Shown: positions 27,920 through 37,063 of the stretch, piece after piece
Layout of the letters: each line of letters begins with the position of its first letter
How positions within the stretch are numbered: position 1 is the first letter of the stretch
Assembly: GCF_002310815.1 (NCBI RefSeq)
Contig: NZ_CP011033.1
Span: 916,476-980,475, forward strand
DNA length: 64,000 nt
Source: Pseudoalteromonas tunicata
Lineage (GTDB): Bacteria; Pseudomonadota; Gammaproteobacteria; Enterobacterales; Alteromonadaceae
Direction of reading: 5' to 3'
Made by a program: the position numbers and the translations under genes
Notes under the pieces: model-generated
What the model was told of the DNA's origin: nothing
Databases searched by the model: none
What the model saw: only the letters and a program-made list of their open reading frames with translations

Positions 27920-28330
27920 ATGAGAGCACCTTTAGCACAAATTTTTCAAGAAGAAGAAGCAGAAGAAATAAACATGACACCGATGCTTGATGTGGTATTC
28001 ATCATGTTGATTTTCTTCATTGTGACGGCCTCTTTTGTTAAAGAAGCCGGTATTGATGTAAACCGCCCAGAAGCTGCTACGGCAGTGAAAAAAGAGCGCG
28101 CTAACATTTTAGTGGCAATCTCGGATAAAGGTGAAATTTGGATCAATAAACGCCAGGTCGATGTCCGTGCAGTACAGGCAAATATTGAGCGTTTAAAAGC
28201 CGAAAATCCACAAGGTAGTGTTGTTATTCAAGCGGATAAAAAAGCGACTACCGATACCTTAATTAAGGTGATGGATGCGTCAAGAGCGGCAGGTGTCTTT
28301 GATGTGTCAATCGCGGCACAAGAAGGTTAG
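27920..28330 (+). CDS. exbD: ExbD2-type protein
   Basis: A 136-residue protein with the ExbD/TolR pattern: cytoplasmic N-terminus EEAEEINMTPMLDVVFIMLIFFIV, in which the aspartate of PMLDV is the proton-carrying residue in the membrane helix, then a periplasmic domain (ILVAISDKGEIWINKRQVD). The ATG at 27920 is preceded by AGGAG; an earlier in-frame start would add 13 residues of non-ExbD character. Confidence 0.93.
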   Translation: MRAPLAQIFQEEEAEEINMTPMLDVVFIMLIFFIVTASFVKEAGIDVNRPEAATAVKKERANILVAISDKGEIWINKRQVDVRAVQANIERLKAENPQGSVVIQADKKATTDTLIKVMDASRAAGVFDVSIAAQEG

Positions 28331-28341
28331 CGGAGAGTACG

Positions 28342-28947
28342 ATGCGATATTTAATTGCGTTACTGGTTGCTGCTGTTATTACCTTCGCGTTGTTTTTCAC
28401 AATGCAAGCGCTCATTCAAACGGGTGAAGGGGCAATGAGCGAGCCAATCAAAGGGAATGTGCTTGATTTTGTCCGCCTCAAGAAAGAAGAGTCTGTACAG
28501 AAAAAAGAACGTAAACCTGAAAAACCACCTGCGCCAAAAGAGCCACCACCGCCAATGGAGTCACCACAAATGGATAGCTCCCAGGCAAACAGTGATTCTG
28601 CTGGATTTGATTTTAGTGCCAATGTCGATGCAGATGTCTCTCTTGCTGGTGGCTTGTCTTTAGATTCCAGTGATGGCGAGTATTTACCGATTGTAAAAGT
28701 AGCGCCTGTGTATCCGCGAAGAGCCTTATCTCGCGGGATTGAAGGATATGTGATTGTTGAGTTCATCGTAACTAAAAGCGGCACCGTGCGAGAGCCTGTT
28801 GTTGTAAAAGCGGAGCCAGAGAGTTTGTTCGATCAAGCTGCAAAAGATGCAGTCTTAAAGTTCAAATATAAACCTCGAGTTGTAAATGGCGAAGCGGTTG
28901 AAGTAGCCGGTGTACAAAACAAAATAACCTTTGAGATTAGTGGTTGA
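28342..28947 (+). CDS. tonB: TonB2-type energy transducer
   Basis: A 201-residue TonB. One N-terminal membrane helix is followed by a proline-rich spacer (KPEKPPAPKEPPPPMESP) and a C-terminal TonB domain with YPRRALSRGIEGYVIVEF and the conserved VFKYKPRVVNG-type end (LKFKYKPRVVNGEAVEV). It transmits energy to outer-membrane receptors. It lies 11 bases after exbD. Confidence 0.93.
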   Translation: MRYLIALLVAAVITFALFFTMQALIQTGEGAMSEPIKGNVLDFVRLKKEESVQKKERKPEKPPAPKEPPPPMESPQMDSSQANSDSAGFDFSANVDADVSLAGGLSLDSSDGEYLPIVKVAPVYPRRALSRGIEGYVIVEFIVTKSGTVREPVVVKAEPESLFDQAAKDAVLKFKYKPRVVNGEAVEVAGVQNKITFEISG

Positions 28948-28994
28948 TTGAATCAACCACTTTAATAAACGACGATTGAGTTAGGATTAAACAA

Positions 28995-30302
28995 ATGAAA
29001 GCATTTAAATTATCGGCATTTTATTGCGCAGCAGTTCTCAGTGCTGTCACGTTACCAAGCCTGCTTAGTATGGTGCCTGGCATTAATATCTCAGTGGCTC
29101 AAGCTGAAGAAGTGGCCACTAAACGCGTGCCAGCATTGCGTGAAAAAGTATATAGTCAACTTGCGCGCGCTCAAAAACTTGCAGATGATGGCGATACAGT
29201 TGCAGGACTTGCAGCCCTTGATGCCATCAAAGAGCGCAGTTCGAGTATGAACGATTACGAAATTGCCATGATGTATAATTTTTATGGTTTCATTTATTAC
29301 AACAAAAATGATTTACCACAAGCGATCAGCGCCTTCGAAAATGTTGTTAAGCAAACTGCCATCCCAGAGTCATTAAAGTTAAATACTTTGTTTAGCTTAG
29401 CGCAACTTGCCATGGCAAATGGTGATTATGCTCAGGTCATTACCTATCTTGATCGTTGGGATGGTCTAAATACTGCGCCAAGAAAAGACAGTTATTATGT
29501 TTTAAAATCACAAGCGCTTTATCAGGATAAACAGTACCAAGGTGCACTTGAAAACATCAATGTTGCGATTGCTCTAGCCGAAAAAGACAACCAAATTCCA
29601 AAAGAGAACTGGTTAGTATTACAACGTGCGCTTTATTATTCGCTTAACCAACCGATTGAAGTGGTTAAAGTACTTGAGAAAATGATCACTTACTTTGATA
29701 AACCAAGTTACTGGGTGCAATTAGGCGGTATGTATGGCGAAGTGGGCGAAGAGAAAAAGCAACTGGCCGTATTAGAAACAGCCTATCAACGTGGTTTTAT
29801 TACATCAAAAAATGATATTCGTAATTTTGCACAAGTTTATTTACTTAATGGTTTAGCGTTTAAAGCCGCAGAGCTCATGAATAAAGGGTTGAGTAAACAA
29901 GTGATTGATGATACAGCCGCCAATCGTGCGTTTATTGCTGAATCCTATTTACAAGCAAAAGAAGACCGTAAAGCTATCCCTCATTTTATTGCTGCAGCGA
30001 AAATGGAACGCCACGGAAAATATGAGCAACGCCTTGCAGAGCTTTACATTAACATTGAAATGTTTGATGAAGCCGCTGATGCTGCCCGTGCTGCACTCAA
30101 TAAAGGTGGACTCGACTTTGAATCCAATGCCTATATTGCTTTAGGCATGGCGCAATATAATTTAACTAATTTTGATGCCTCTATTTTGGCTTTTGAACGA
30201 GCTGAAAAATATAAAAAGTCAGAAAGCTTGGCTAAGCAGTGGATCAAATACGTTAAACGTGAAAAACAAAATTCTGAACTATTAAAAACCGCTTATCTAT
30301 AA
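28995..30302 (+). CDS. TPR-repeat periplasmic protein of the TonB2 cluster
   Basis: A 435-residue protein with a signal peptide (cleavage near SVAQAEE, residue 37) and TPR repeats along its length: AMMYNFYGFIYYNKNDLPQAI, LNTLFSLAQLAMANGDYAQV, YYVLKSQALYQDKQYQGAL and others up to ALGMAQYNLTNFDASI. It is the usual last gene of this cluster and may scaffold the periplasmic part of the TonB system. It ends 42 bases before a terminator. Confidence 0.88.
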   Translation: MKAFKLSAFYCAAVLSAVTLPSLLSMVPGINISVAQAEEVATKRVPALREKVYSQLARAQKLADDGDTVAGLAALDAIKERSSSMNDYEIAMMYNFYGFIYYNKNDLPQAISAFENVVKQTAIPESLKLNTLFSLAQLAMANGDYAQVITYLDRWDGLNTAPRKDSYYVLKSQALYQDKQYQGALENINVAIALAEKDNQIPKENWLVLQRALYYSLNQPIEVVKVLEKMITYFDKPSYWVQLGGMYGEVGEEKKQLAVLETAYQRGFITSKNDIRNFAQVYLLNGLAFKAAELMNKGLSKQVIDDTAANRAFIAESYLQAKEDRKAIPHFIAAAKMERHGKYEQRLAELYINIEMFDEAADAARAALNKGGLDFESNAYIALGMAQYNLTNFDASILAFERAEKYKKSESLAKQWIKYVKREKQNSELLKTAYL

Positions 30303-30343
30303 GTTTTTTTAATGGATCAAACCAGCTTACAACAATCGTAACC

Positions 30344-30371
30344 AAAAGCCACCTTCGGGTGGTTTTTTTTA
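30344..30371 (+). terminator. Terminator of the TonB energising operon
   Basis: AAAGCCACC, loop TTCG, GGTGG and a run of eight T: a classic Rho-independent terminator. Confidence 0.92.
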
Positions 30372-30422
30372 TTTACTCTTTTATTAAAATAATTTAACCC
30401 ATTGTTTTTTAATAAATTGAAT

Positions 30423-30477
30423 TGTCATTTTATGTTTATGAAAGTGTAACTTATTTGTCATACGTCTCCCGTATTGT
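30423..30477 (+). promoter_or_regulatory. PHO-box-like repeats and -10 upstream of the lipoprotein/receptor pair
   Basis: TGTAACT (30445-30451), TATT, TGTCATA (30456-30462) form a two-repeat PHO box of 11-base period. Another TGTCATT starts at 30423, exactly 22 bases earlier. TATTGT (30472-30477) lies about ten bases after the last repeat, the position expected for a -10 element in PhoB-activated promoters. Confidence 0.55.
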
Positions 30478-30494
30478 AGTGCTCGTTCTAAAGC

Positions 30495-30541
30495 TCAAGT
30501 GACATTAAAGCATGGCTTTCGTGTTTTAAAGTGACTTGAGT
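30495..30541 (+). other. Imperfect stem-loop in the leader of the lipoprotein gene
   Basis: CTCAAGTGACATTAAAGCATG and a near-complement (CGTGTTTTAAAGTGACTTGAG) form a 21-base stem with four mismatches, followed by GTTTTTAC. It may be a leader structure or partial terminator. Confidence 0.45.
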
Positions 30542-30591
30542 TTTTACTTAATGCGCTAACAAAATAATTAAATACTTTAACGGAGTGAACA

Positions 30592-32196
30592 ATGAAATTA
30601 TCTGGTTTATTTAGAGTCAGCCTAGTGGCTACAGCAATTACGCTCGCTGGTTGTGGTGGTGGTGATATTAATGTTACACCAACAACAATAGATAACAGTG
30701 TAGACAATTCAGTGACTAACCCAGGTGGTGATAATGGTGACAAATTTAGTTGCGCTACATACACATTAGATGGAGCTACATTTACAGGTGAAGCTAAAGG
30801 CGCTAACTGTGTTTATAGCCAAGCATTTGCAAGTAATGCTAAAGAAATTACTAGCTCTTTTGTTATCTCTGCTTTGGCCAATGGCGGTGCACATGTATTT
30901 GAAGGTGCCTTATTTATTGGTGATGATGTAGATACATCGACAGGCGCTACAATTGATGGCAATGGTCCTACATTGTCTATTGAAGCTGGCGTGACAATTG
31001 CTTTTACTAAGCCTGAGAGTTTTATTCGTATTGCACGTGGTGCAAATATTGAAGCAATTGGTGAAGTTGATAAACCAATTATTTTCACAAGTATCAAAGA
31101 AGTTGATGGTGATGCATCAACAACAGCACAAATTGGTGATTGGGGTGGCGTTCAGATAAATGGTCGTGGCCATTCTATCCGTTGTACAAAAGCAGCTGCT
31201 GAACAAGATATGTGTAACCACGCAGCCGAAGGTATTGTCTCGTATTATGGCGGTAATGATCCGCAAGACAGCAGCGGTATCCTGAAGCATGTTGTTATTA
31301 AATATGCCGGTTTTGGTGTTGAAGGTGATGAGCTAAATGGTTTAACACTTAATGCTGTTGGTTCTGGTACTACCATTGATTATGTACATGTTCATAATGG
31401 TTTTGATGATGGTATTGAGCTTTTTGGTGGTAGCGTTAATCTGAAACATATAGTTGTTACAGATACAGGTGATGACGGTATTGACTGGGATGAGGGCTGG
31501 AAAGGTAATGGACAATTTATTCTTGTGCGTTCAAATGAGTATGGTAACCACGGCTTTGAAACAGATGGCGCAAAGGTAGATCCATTATCAGCAGATGCAC
31601 AAGATTTAGTAACAACTGTGTCTAACCCAATAATTGCAAATGCAACGGTTGTAACGACTGGCGACCAAGGTGCTGAAGGGCGTCGTACGGGTGCTGGTAT
31701 GGAAATGAAAGAATGGGGTAAAGCAAAATTAGCTAATATCCTGTTTGTAAACTCATCATCTGTTGATGGTGCTGGTTGTCTTGATTTATACAATGAAAAA
31801 GATAAATCAGGTGATGCAGGTGTTCATGCTAATGCAAAAAATGGTGATATCGCATTTATGAGCTCAATATTTGCGTGTGGTAAGAATTTTGAAGATGTAA
31901 ATACACCTTTAACTGGTGCGTTAGCCAATTTTGATATAACTACTTGGTTTACTGGTGGTGAGAACAACCAGATAATTGGCTTTGCTGATTTTTCAAATGT
32001 ACTTGCTGCTGATGGTGTTTCAACAGCTTCAACTATCACTGATTCTCAAGGTACTGCTGTAGCTACAACAGCGAAAGACATGAGTGCAGTTAACTCTTTC
32101 TTTACTAACCCAGGCTATATTGGTGCACTTAAAGAGGGTGAATCAAGTGAGTGGGCTGCTTTTGTAGCCGCATCTTTACAACGCGCTAGTAATTAA
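30592..32196 (+). CDS. Surface or periplasmic lipoprotein with predicted right-handed beta-helix
   Basis: A 534-residue lipoprotein (signal ending TLAGC, cysteine at about residue 21, followed by GGGD). The mature part is rich in beta-strand repeats with N/G/D turns (SFIRIARGANIEAIGEVDKPIIFTS, HVVIKYAGFGVEGD, VHNGFDDGIELFGGSVNLKH, VTDTGDDGIDWDEG) typical of parallel beta-helix proteins. It directly precedes a TonB-dependent receptor, so it probably captures the receptor's ligand. A PHO-box-like site lies upstream. GGAG precedes the ATG. Confidence 0.82.
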   Translation: MKLSGLFRVSLVATAITLAGCGGGDINVTPTTIDNSVDNSVTNPGGDNGDKFSCATYTLDGATFTGEAKGANCVYSQAFASNAKEITSSFVISALANGGAHVFEGALFIGDDVDTSTGATIDGNGPTLSIEAGVTIAFTKPESFIRIARGANIEAIGEVDKPIIFTSIKEVDGDASTTAQIGDWGGVQINGRGHSIRCTKAAAEQDMCNHAAEGIVSYYGGNDPQDSSGILKHVVIKYAGFGVEGDELNGLTLNAVGSGTTIDYVHVHNGFDDGIELFGGSVNLKHIVVTDTGDDGIDWDEGWKGNGQFILVRSNEYGNHGFETDGAKVDPLSADAQDLVTTVSNPIIANATVVTTGDQGAEGRRTGAGMEMKEWGKAKLANILFVNSSSVDGAGCLDLYNEKDKSGDAGVHANAKNGDIAFMSSIFACGKNFEDVNTPLTGALANFDITTWFTGGENNQIIGFADFSNVLAADGVSTASTITDSQGTAVATTAKDMSAVNSFFTNPGYIGALKEGESSEWAAFVAASLQRASN

Positions 32197-32216
32197 TCTA
32201 GACCGGCTCTAATTAT

Positions 32217-32238
32217 AAGGCGCTATGGCGCCTTTTTT
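32217..32238 (+). terminator. Terminator or attenuator between lipoprotein and receptor genes
   Basis: AAGGCGC, tatg, GCGCCTTTTTT between the two genes of the pair; partial read-through would make less receptor than lipoprotein. Confidence 0.75.
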
Positions 32239-32268
32239 AAGGGAATTTTAGGTTTAGAGGACATAAAT

Positions 32269-34992
32269 ATGAAACATCAAAAGCAGTTTAAAACCAACCT
32301 AATAACTTTATCTCTGCTCTCCCTTTTTTCTTCATTTAATTCTTTCGCTGATCAAGCACAAGAAATAGTAAATGAAGAAGCGATTGAAGAAGTTGTCGCA
32401 ACAGGTACTCGTCTTAAAGGCAGTGCTAGTGCGGTAATTGATGAACGTAAAAATCAAGCTTTCGTTGCTGATATTATGGGTTCAGAGCAAATATCGAGAA
32501 CGGGTGATAGCGATGCAGCTTCGGCACTTCGCCGTGTCACGGGCCTATCTTTAGTAAATGATAAGTTTATCTATGTACGCGGATTAGGTGAGCGTTACTC
32601 AAGCGTTCGTTTAAATGGCGCGATAGTTCCAAGCCCGGATCTTACACGAAATGTAATTCCACTTGATATCTTCCCATCAAGTATCATCGAATCCTTGGCT
32701 GTGCAAAAAGCCTACTCACCTAACATGCCAGCAGCTTTTGGTGGGGGTGACGTTAATATCAGAACCAAGAGCATTCCAAATGAAACTTTATTTAAAGTAG
32801 AAATTGGGGCTAGTTATAAAGATACAAACGACGAAGGCTATACCTATAATGGTGGCGGTGATGATTGGCTAGGCAAAGATGATGGCACTCGTGCATTATC
32901 TGGTTCAGTTAAGACAGCACTCAATACCTATATCAATGGCTTATCAGATATTTCATATAGAAATATTAGAGATGTAGAGTCAAAACGTCAGGGTGTTGAT
33001 ATTGGTCAAGCAGCAGCGATAGACTTAAATAAAAGTTTAGCCAAAGCATTACCAAGAGATTTTGGTTTAGAAAAAGAAAGTTTGAATCCTGATGCTGGTA
33101 TTAAAGTTGTCTATGGCGACCGTTTTGATAACTTATTCGGCTTAGACGGATCTTTTGGTTTCTTAGCGTCAGTTGCCTATGAAAATGAATGGTCTAATGC
33201 TGAGAAGTTTAGTGCAGTACTGTCTTCTGTAGACGCTTCTGAGTCGGCATGTTCAAAAGATGACTTTACTTGCTACTCTGCAACAGAGAAAGAAGTGTCA
33301 ACAACACATAATATAAAGTTAAATAGCTCTCTAAATTTAGGTTATAAAATTGGCGGTCATGATTTAACAGCAACCTATATGATGTTACGAGATACTGAAG
33401 ATGAGGCCTCTGTTGCGCTTTACCAAGAGCCGTCAAAATCGTTAAGTATTGATGCTGGGCAATTACAACGCAGTCACTTAACCTCTTTTGAGCAACGTGA
33501 ACTTGAAATACTTCAACTTCGTGGAATGCACAATTTAGATTGGGGTTTTCTTGAAGGTGTTGGCGTTGATTGGCAATATACAGACTCAACGGCGACAACA
33601 AGTATCCCAGGTGAGCTTAAAGTAACGGTTCGTGATGAGTACTTAGATGGTAAATATCAACGTACTTTTTACAATGGTAGCTTAGGTGGTAACCCCTATT
33701 TATATCGATTTGTCGACCTAGAAGATGATGTCGAAAACTGGGGCGTTAATGTAAACAAAGTTTTTTACTTTGATAACGCCGAAGTTGAAATTGCTGGTGG
33801 TGGTTATTTTGTTGAAAAAACACGTGATTACCGTACAGACTTTTTTAACTATCGCTTTAGCCAAACTCAATCTTTAGAATTGGCCCAAAGTGAAGACGAT
33901 GCACTTTCAATCGGCAGTTATTTTGCTAACGATGCTGTGATTGATTCAACGGATGTCGAGTTATTGTTCCAAGAGCCGACAGCCGATGATTACTTAGCAG
34001 CGCAAATGATTGACGCATATTACGGCTCTTTTGACGTAACGTTTGCTCAAGATTGGCGTTTAAGTGGTGGTGTGCGTTACGAGGACTTCCGCCAAGTTGC
34101 GCTTGCTTTTTCTCGCTCAGCATTTGATCCTGCTTTACTGGCTGATAAATTAAGTGCCGATGCGATAGAACAAGCGAGTGTGATGGAAGATGAGTATTTT
34201 ACTTCGCTATCTATGACATATAATCAGAAATCGTACCAGGTTCGTTTTGGTTATGGCAACACGGTTGTACGCCCTGATTTACGAGAACTAAGCCCTGTAC
34301 AATTCCAAGATCCGCTTACTGGTTATCGAACTCTTGGTAATCCATTCTTAGAATCTAGTTACCTAGATAACTTTGATGCGCGCATCGAATTTTACATGGA
34401 AAATGGCGATAATTACTCAGTGGGTGCTTTCTATAAAGATATTGATAAGCCAATCGAAGCTTTATTAACAGAAAGTGATGGTCGTTTTACCTTACAGTTT
34501 GATAATGCTGATACAGCTTATGTTTACGGTATTGAGGCTGAATGGTTAACTGAGTTACACAGTGATTTATTAGGAGGTGCTTTTTTTACTTCTGGTAATT
34601 TAACTATCAGTGATTCAGAAGTTGAAATTGCTGAAGAACAACGCGGCGATCTCACTAACCTTAAGCGACGTATGACGGGGCATTCAAAGTATGTTGCAAA
34701 CTTACAATTGAATTACGATTCACATGATGGCATGCATCAAGCATCTGTTATCTATAATGTATTTGGTGATCGTATTTTAGCTGCGGGTGTTAATAACTTT
34801 GATGATGCTTACGAACAACCTTTAAACTCGTTAGACATGGTTTATAGTTATTACCCAACGTTTAATACTACATTAACACTTAAAGTGAAAAATATGTTGG
34901 GACAAAACTTTGAAGTAGAGCAAAACGATGTGCTAATTCGTTCTCAAGAAACACCTAGTGAAGTCAGTCTTAGCTTTAGTTATGGGTTTTAA
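32269..34992 (+). CDS. TonB-dependent outer-membrane receptor
   Basis: A 907-residue receptor. A signal peptide (ending FNSFADQ) is followed by a TonB-box-like EEAIEEVVATGTR, a plug domain (DAASALRRVTGLSLVNDKFIYVRGLGERYSSVRLNGA; AAFGGGDVNIRTKS) and a 22-strand barrel ending SLSFSYGF with the terminal phenylalanine needed for assembly. The ligand is not evident; the upstream lipoprotein, the adjacent energising operon and PHO-box-like sites suggest a phosphate-related or phosphorylated nutrient. GAGG lies before the ATG. Confidence 0.92.
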   Translation: MKHQKQFKTNLITLSLLSLFSSFNSFADQAQEIVNEEAIEEVVATGTRLKGSASAVIDERKNQAFVADIMGSEQISRTGDSDAASALRRVTGLSLVNDKFIYVRGLGERYSSVRLNGAIVPSPDLTRNVIPLDIFPSSIIESLAVQKAYSPNMPAAFGGGDVNIRTKSIPNETLFKVEIGASYKDTNDEGYTYNGGGDDWLGKDDGTRALSGSVKTALNTYINGLSDISYRNIRDVESKRQGVDIGQAAAIDLNKSLAKALPRDFGLEKESLNPDAGIKVVYGDRFDNLFGLDGSFGFLASVAYENEWSNAEKFSAVLSSVDASESACSKDDFTCYSATEKEVSTTHNIKLNSSLNLGYKIGGHDLTATYMMLRDTEDEASVALYQEPSKSLSIDAGQLQRSHLTSFEQRELEILQLRGMHNLDWGFLEGVGVDWQYTDSTATTSIPGELKVTVRDEYLDGKYQRTFYNGSLGGNPYLYRFVDLEDDVENWGVNVNKVFYFDNAEVEIAGGGYFVEKTRDYRTDFFNYRFSQTQSLELAQSEDDALSIGSYFANDAVIDSTDVELLFQEPTADDYLAAQMIDAYYGSFDVTFAQDWRLSGGVRYEDFRQVALAFSRSAFDPALLADKLSADAIEQASVMEDEYFTSLSMTYNQKSYQVRFGYGNTVVRPDLRELSPVQFQDPLTGYRTLGNPFLESSYLDNFDARIEFYMENGDNYSVGAFYKDIDKPIEALLTESDGRFTLQFDNADTAYVYGIEAEWLTELHSDLLGGAFFTSGNLTISDSEVEIAEEQRGDLTNLKRRMTGHSKYVANLQLNYDSHDGMHQASVIYNVFGDRILAAGVNNFDDAYEQPLNSLDMVYSYYPTFNTTLTLKVKNMLGQNFEVEQNDVLIRSQETPSEVSLSFSYGF

Positions 34993-35033
34993 AGTTATCT
35001 AATAAAGGCTGTTATCATTAACCTTTATTATCC

Positions 35034-35062
35034 TAGCCCTACGAAGTGTAGGGCTTTTTATT
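35034..35062 (+). terminator. Terminator after the TonB-dependent receptor gene
   Basis: AGCCCTAC, gaagt, GTAGGGCT then TTTTATT. Confidence 0.88.
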
Positions 35063-35184
35063 ATGTTTTTTAACACCAATTAAAAACCAATAATTTAATG
35101 ATAAATTGGTATCAAGCATCAGTATTAATTTTTAAAGCAGATTATTGCTGAGTAGAGTTATGACTGATAGCAATGTCGGGAGTT

Positions 35185-35370
35185 TTACAATGAAGTAAGA
35201 GTCCATTCTTTACTGAGCTCATTGTTTACTTTAGTGACCGCACTTAATGTTTGCACATAACAGATAACATTGATTTCGCTACCAGTACCTTTTGAAACCC
35301 ATGAGCTACCATCATATTTAGTATATTAATCCTCATCCACATCACATTTTTTCAATACTCCCTGTTAGTT
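35185..35370 (-). pseudogene. Decayed 3' end of an unknown gene
   Basis: On the minus strand the frame ending at the TAA at 35185-35187 reads KKCDVDED, stop, YTKYDGSSWVSKGTGSEINV and NNELSKEWTLTSL. The protein-like composition and one internal stop suggest a gene remnant. No family is recognised and the start is lost. Confidence 0.35.
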
Positions 35371-35790
35371 CTTCCTTATGACCTCGCTGTTTGTAAAGTT
35401 GATTTAAAGATAAGAAGTTGATAAAAGCGTCTTTTTTTAAATGGCTTGAATCACTTTAAAGTATAAAGAAATACGCAATATATTCCTCAATAAAGTTCCA
35501 GACTATCATAAGTGCTTATTGCATTTGCATTGACCAGTTTAGTTACAAACAATTGGTTGTTACATTCTAATAAAGGCTAAATTAGGAGATAGTTAGTCGT
35601 TAAAAATACCTGCGTTTTCGATGACGTTCAATAATCTAGCTACCAAAAATATGCCTATTGATTGAATATGAAAAAATTTTATGTTCTATGAGTAATACTG
35701 GTGTTGCCTCAATCACAGTGCTAGATTAATCCGTCTAAAAATTAAATCTCACGCAATGAATTTTAATTTTTAATGAATTAGGTATTTCTT

Positions 35791-36930
35791 ATGACTCAAA
35801 CAGTGGAACAAACAATGAAAAAAGTAGGATTAGTCGGATGGCGGGGTATGGTTGGCTCTGTATTATTGGAGCGTATGCAACAAGAAAATGATTTTGCTCA
35901 TATCGACACTACTTTTTTTACCACCTCGCAAGCAGGCCAACTTGGCCCTGATTTAGCTGGCCCTGCCAAGCCATTACTTGATGCTAATGACTGCCAAGCA
36001 TTGGCAAAAATGGACATCATCATTTCTTGCCAAGGTGGTGATTATACCAATGATGTGTATCCAGCGCTTCGTGCATCGGGTTGGGATGGTTACTGGATTG
36101 ATGCTGCATCGGCACTTCGCATGAAAGATGACAGCATTATAGTGCTCGACCCGGTTAATCTTGATGTGATCAAACACGGTTTAGCATCTGGAGTTAAAAC
36201 CTTTGTTGGTGGAAACTGTACTGTATCGCTGATGTTATTAGCGCTCGGTGGTTTATTTGAGCGTGATTTAATTGAATGGGTCAGCCCTATGACGTATCAA
36301 GCTGCATCAGGCGCTGGGGCTCGTAATATGAAAGAGCTTATTGCTCAGATGGGCACCATACATCAGTCTGTTGCAGGGCTTGTTGATGACGAACGTGCTG
36401 CCATTTTGGAAATTGATAAAATTGTTAGCGAAAAAATCGCAAGCGATGACTTACCCACTGCACAGTTTGGTGTTGCTCTAGCAGGTAGTTTAATTCCATG
36501 GATTGATGTGCCAATGCCTTCAGGTCAATCTAAGGAAGAATGGAAAGCTCAGGTTGAGGCAAATAAAATATTAGGCACCCAAGCGGCACCTATTCCAGTT
36601 GATGGTTTATGCGTCCGTATTGGCGCAATGCGCTGCCATTCACAAGCAATGACAATTAAGTTACGTAAAGATATTTCGGTCGCAGAAATTGAAGCTATTT
36701 TGGCTAGTCACAATGAATGGGTTAAGGTTATTCCAAATGACCGAGCATTGACTACCCAAGACCTAACACCAGTAAAAGTAACCGGTACACTCACTATTCC
36801 TGTAGGCCGTATTCGTAAATTAAATATGGGTCCAGAATATATCAGTGCATTTACGGTAGGCGATCAATTATTATGGGGTGCAGCAGAACCACTTCGTCGT
36901 ATGCTTAAAATAATTGAACAATACGCTTAA
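35791..36930 (+). CDS. asd: Aspartate-semialdehyde dehydrogenase
   Basis: A 379-residue enzyme of the lysine/threonine/methionine/diaminopimelate pathway, reducing aspartyl phosphate to the semialdehyde. [17 protein letters not shown] is the NADP-binding start of the Gram-negative Asd type, the nucleophile is the cysteine in [11 protein letters not shown], and [15 protein letters not shown] supplies the substrate-binding arginine and histidine. Homologues start near MKKVGLVGW, so ATG 35815 is an alternative start. It is transcribed alone. Confidence 0.95.
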   Translation: MTQTVEQTMKKVGLVGWRGMVGSVLLERMQQENDFAHIDTTFFTTSQAGQLGPDLAGPAKPLLDANDCQALAKMDIIISCQGGDYTNDVYPALRASGWDGYWIDAASALRMKDDSIIVLDPVNLDVIKHGLASGVKTFVGGNCTVSLMLLALGGLFERDLIEWVSPMTYQAASGAGARNMKELIAQMGTIHQSVAGLVDDERAAILEIDKIVSEKIASDDLPTAQFGVALAGSLIPWIDVPMPSGQSKEEWKAQVEANKILGTQAAPIPVDGLCVRIGAMRCHSQAMTIKLRKDISVAEIEAILASHNEWVKVIPNDRALTTQDLTPVKVTGTLTIPVGRIRKLNMGPEYISAFTVGDQLLWGAAEPLRRMLKIIEQYA

Positions 36931-36950
36931 TTCATTACTACTTATTTCTA

Positions 36951-36976
36951 AACCCTGATTTTGTTCAGGGTTTTTT
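36951..36976 (+). terminator. Terminator of asd
   Basis: AACCCTGA, ttttg, TTCAGGG and a run of six T. Confidence 0.9.
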
Positions 36977-37063
36977 ATCGCTTAAAATAAACCAAAGCAA
37001 CCAGTGACTATTACATAATTTTACGTAAACTAAAAAATATCTGTTCGCTAAAAGTGATCGTGA

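Larger units (their letters stand above)
34993..35790. other. Intergenic region between receptor and asd, with decayed DNA
   Basis: Apart from the terminator at about 35034 and a decayed minus-strand gene fragment near 35185-35370, I see no ORF, riboswitch or RNA gene. The 300 bases before asd are AT-rich and should hold its promoter. Confidence 0.5.

Noticed and set aside
35100-35790. Lysine riboswitch upstream of asd
   Set aside because: None of the conserved lysine-riboswitch core elements could be found in this stretch.
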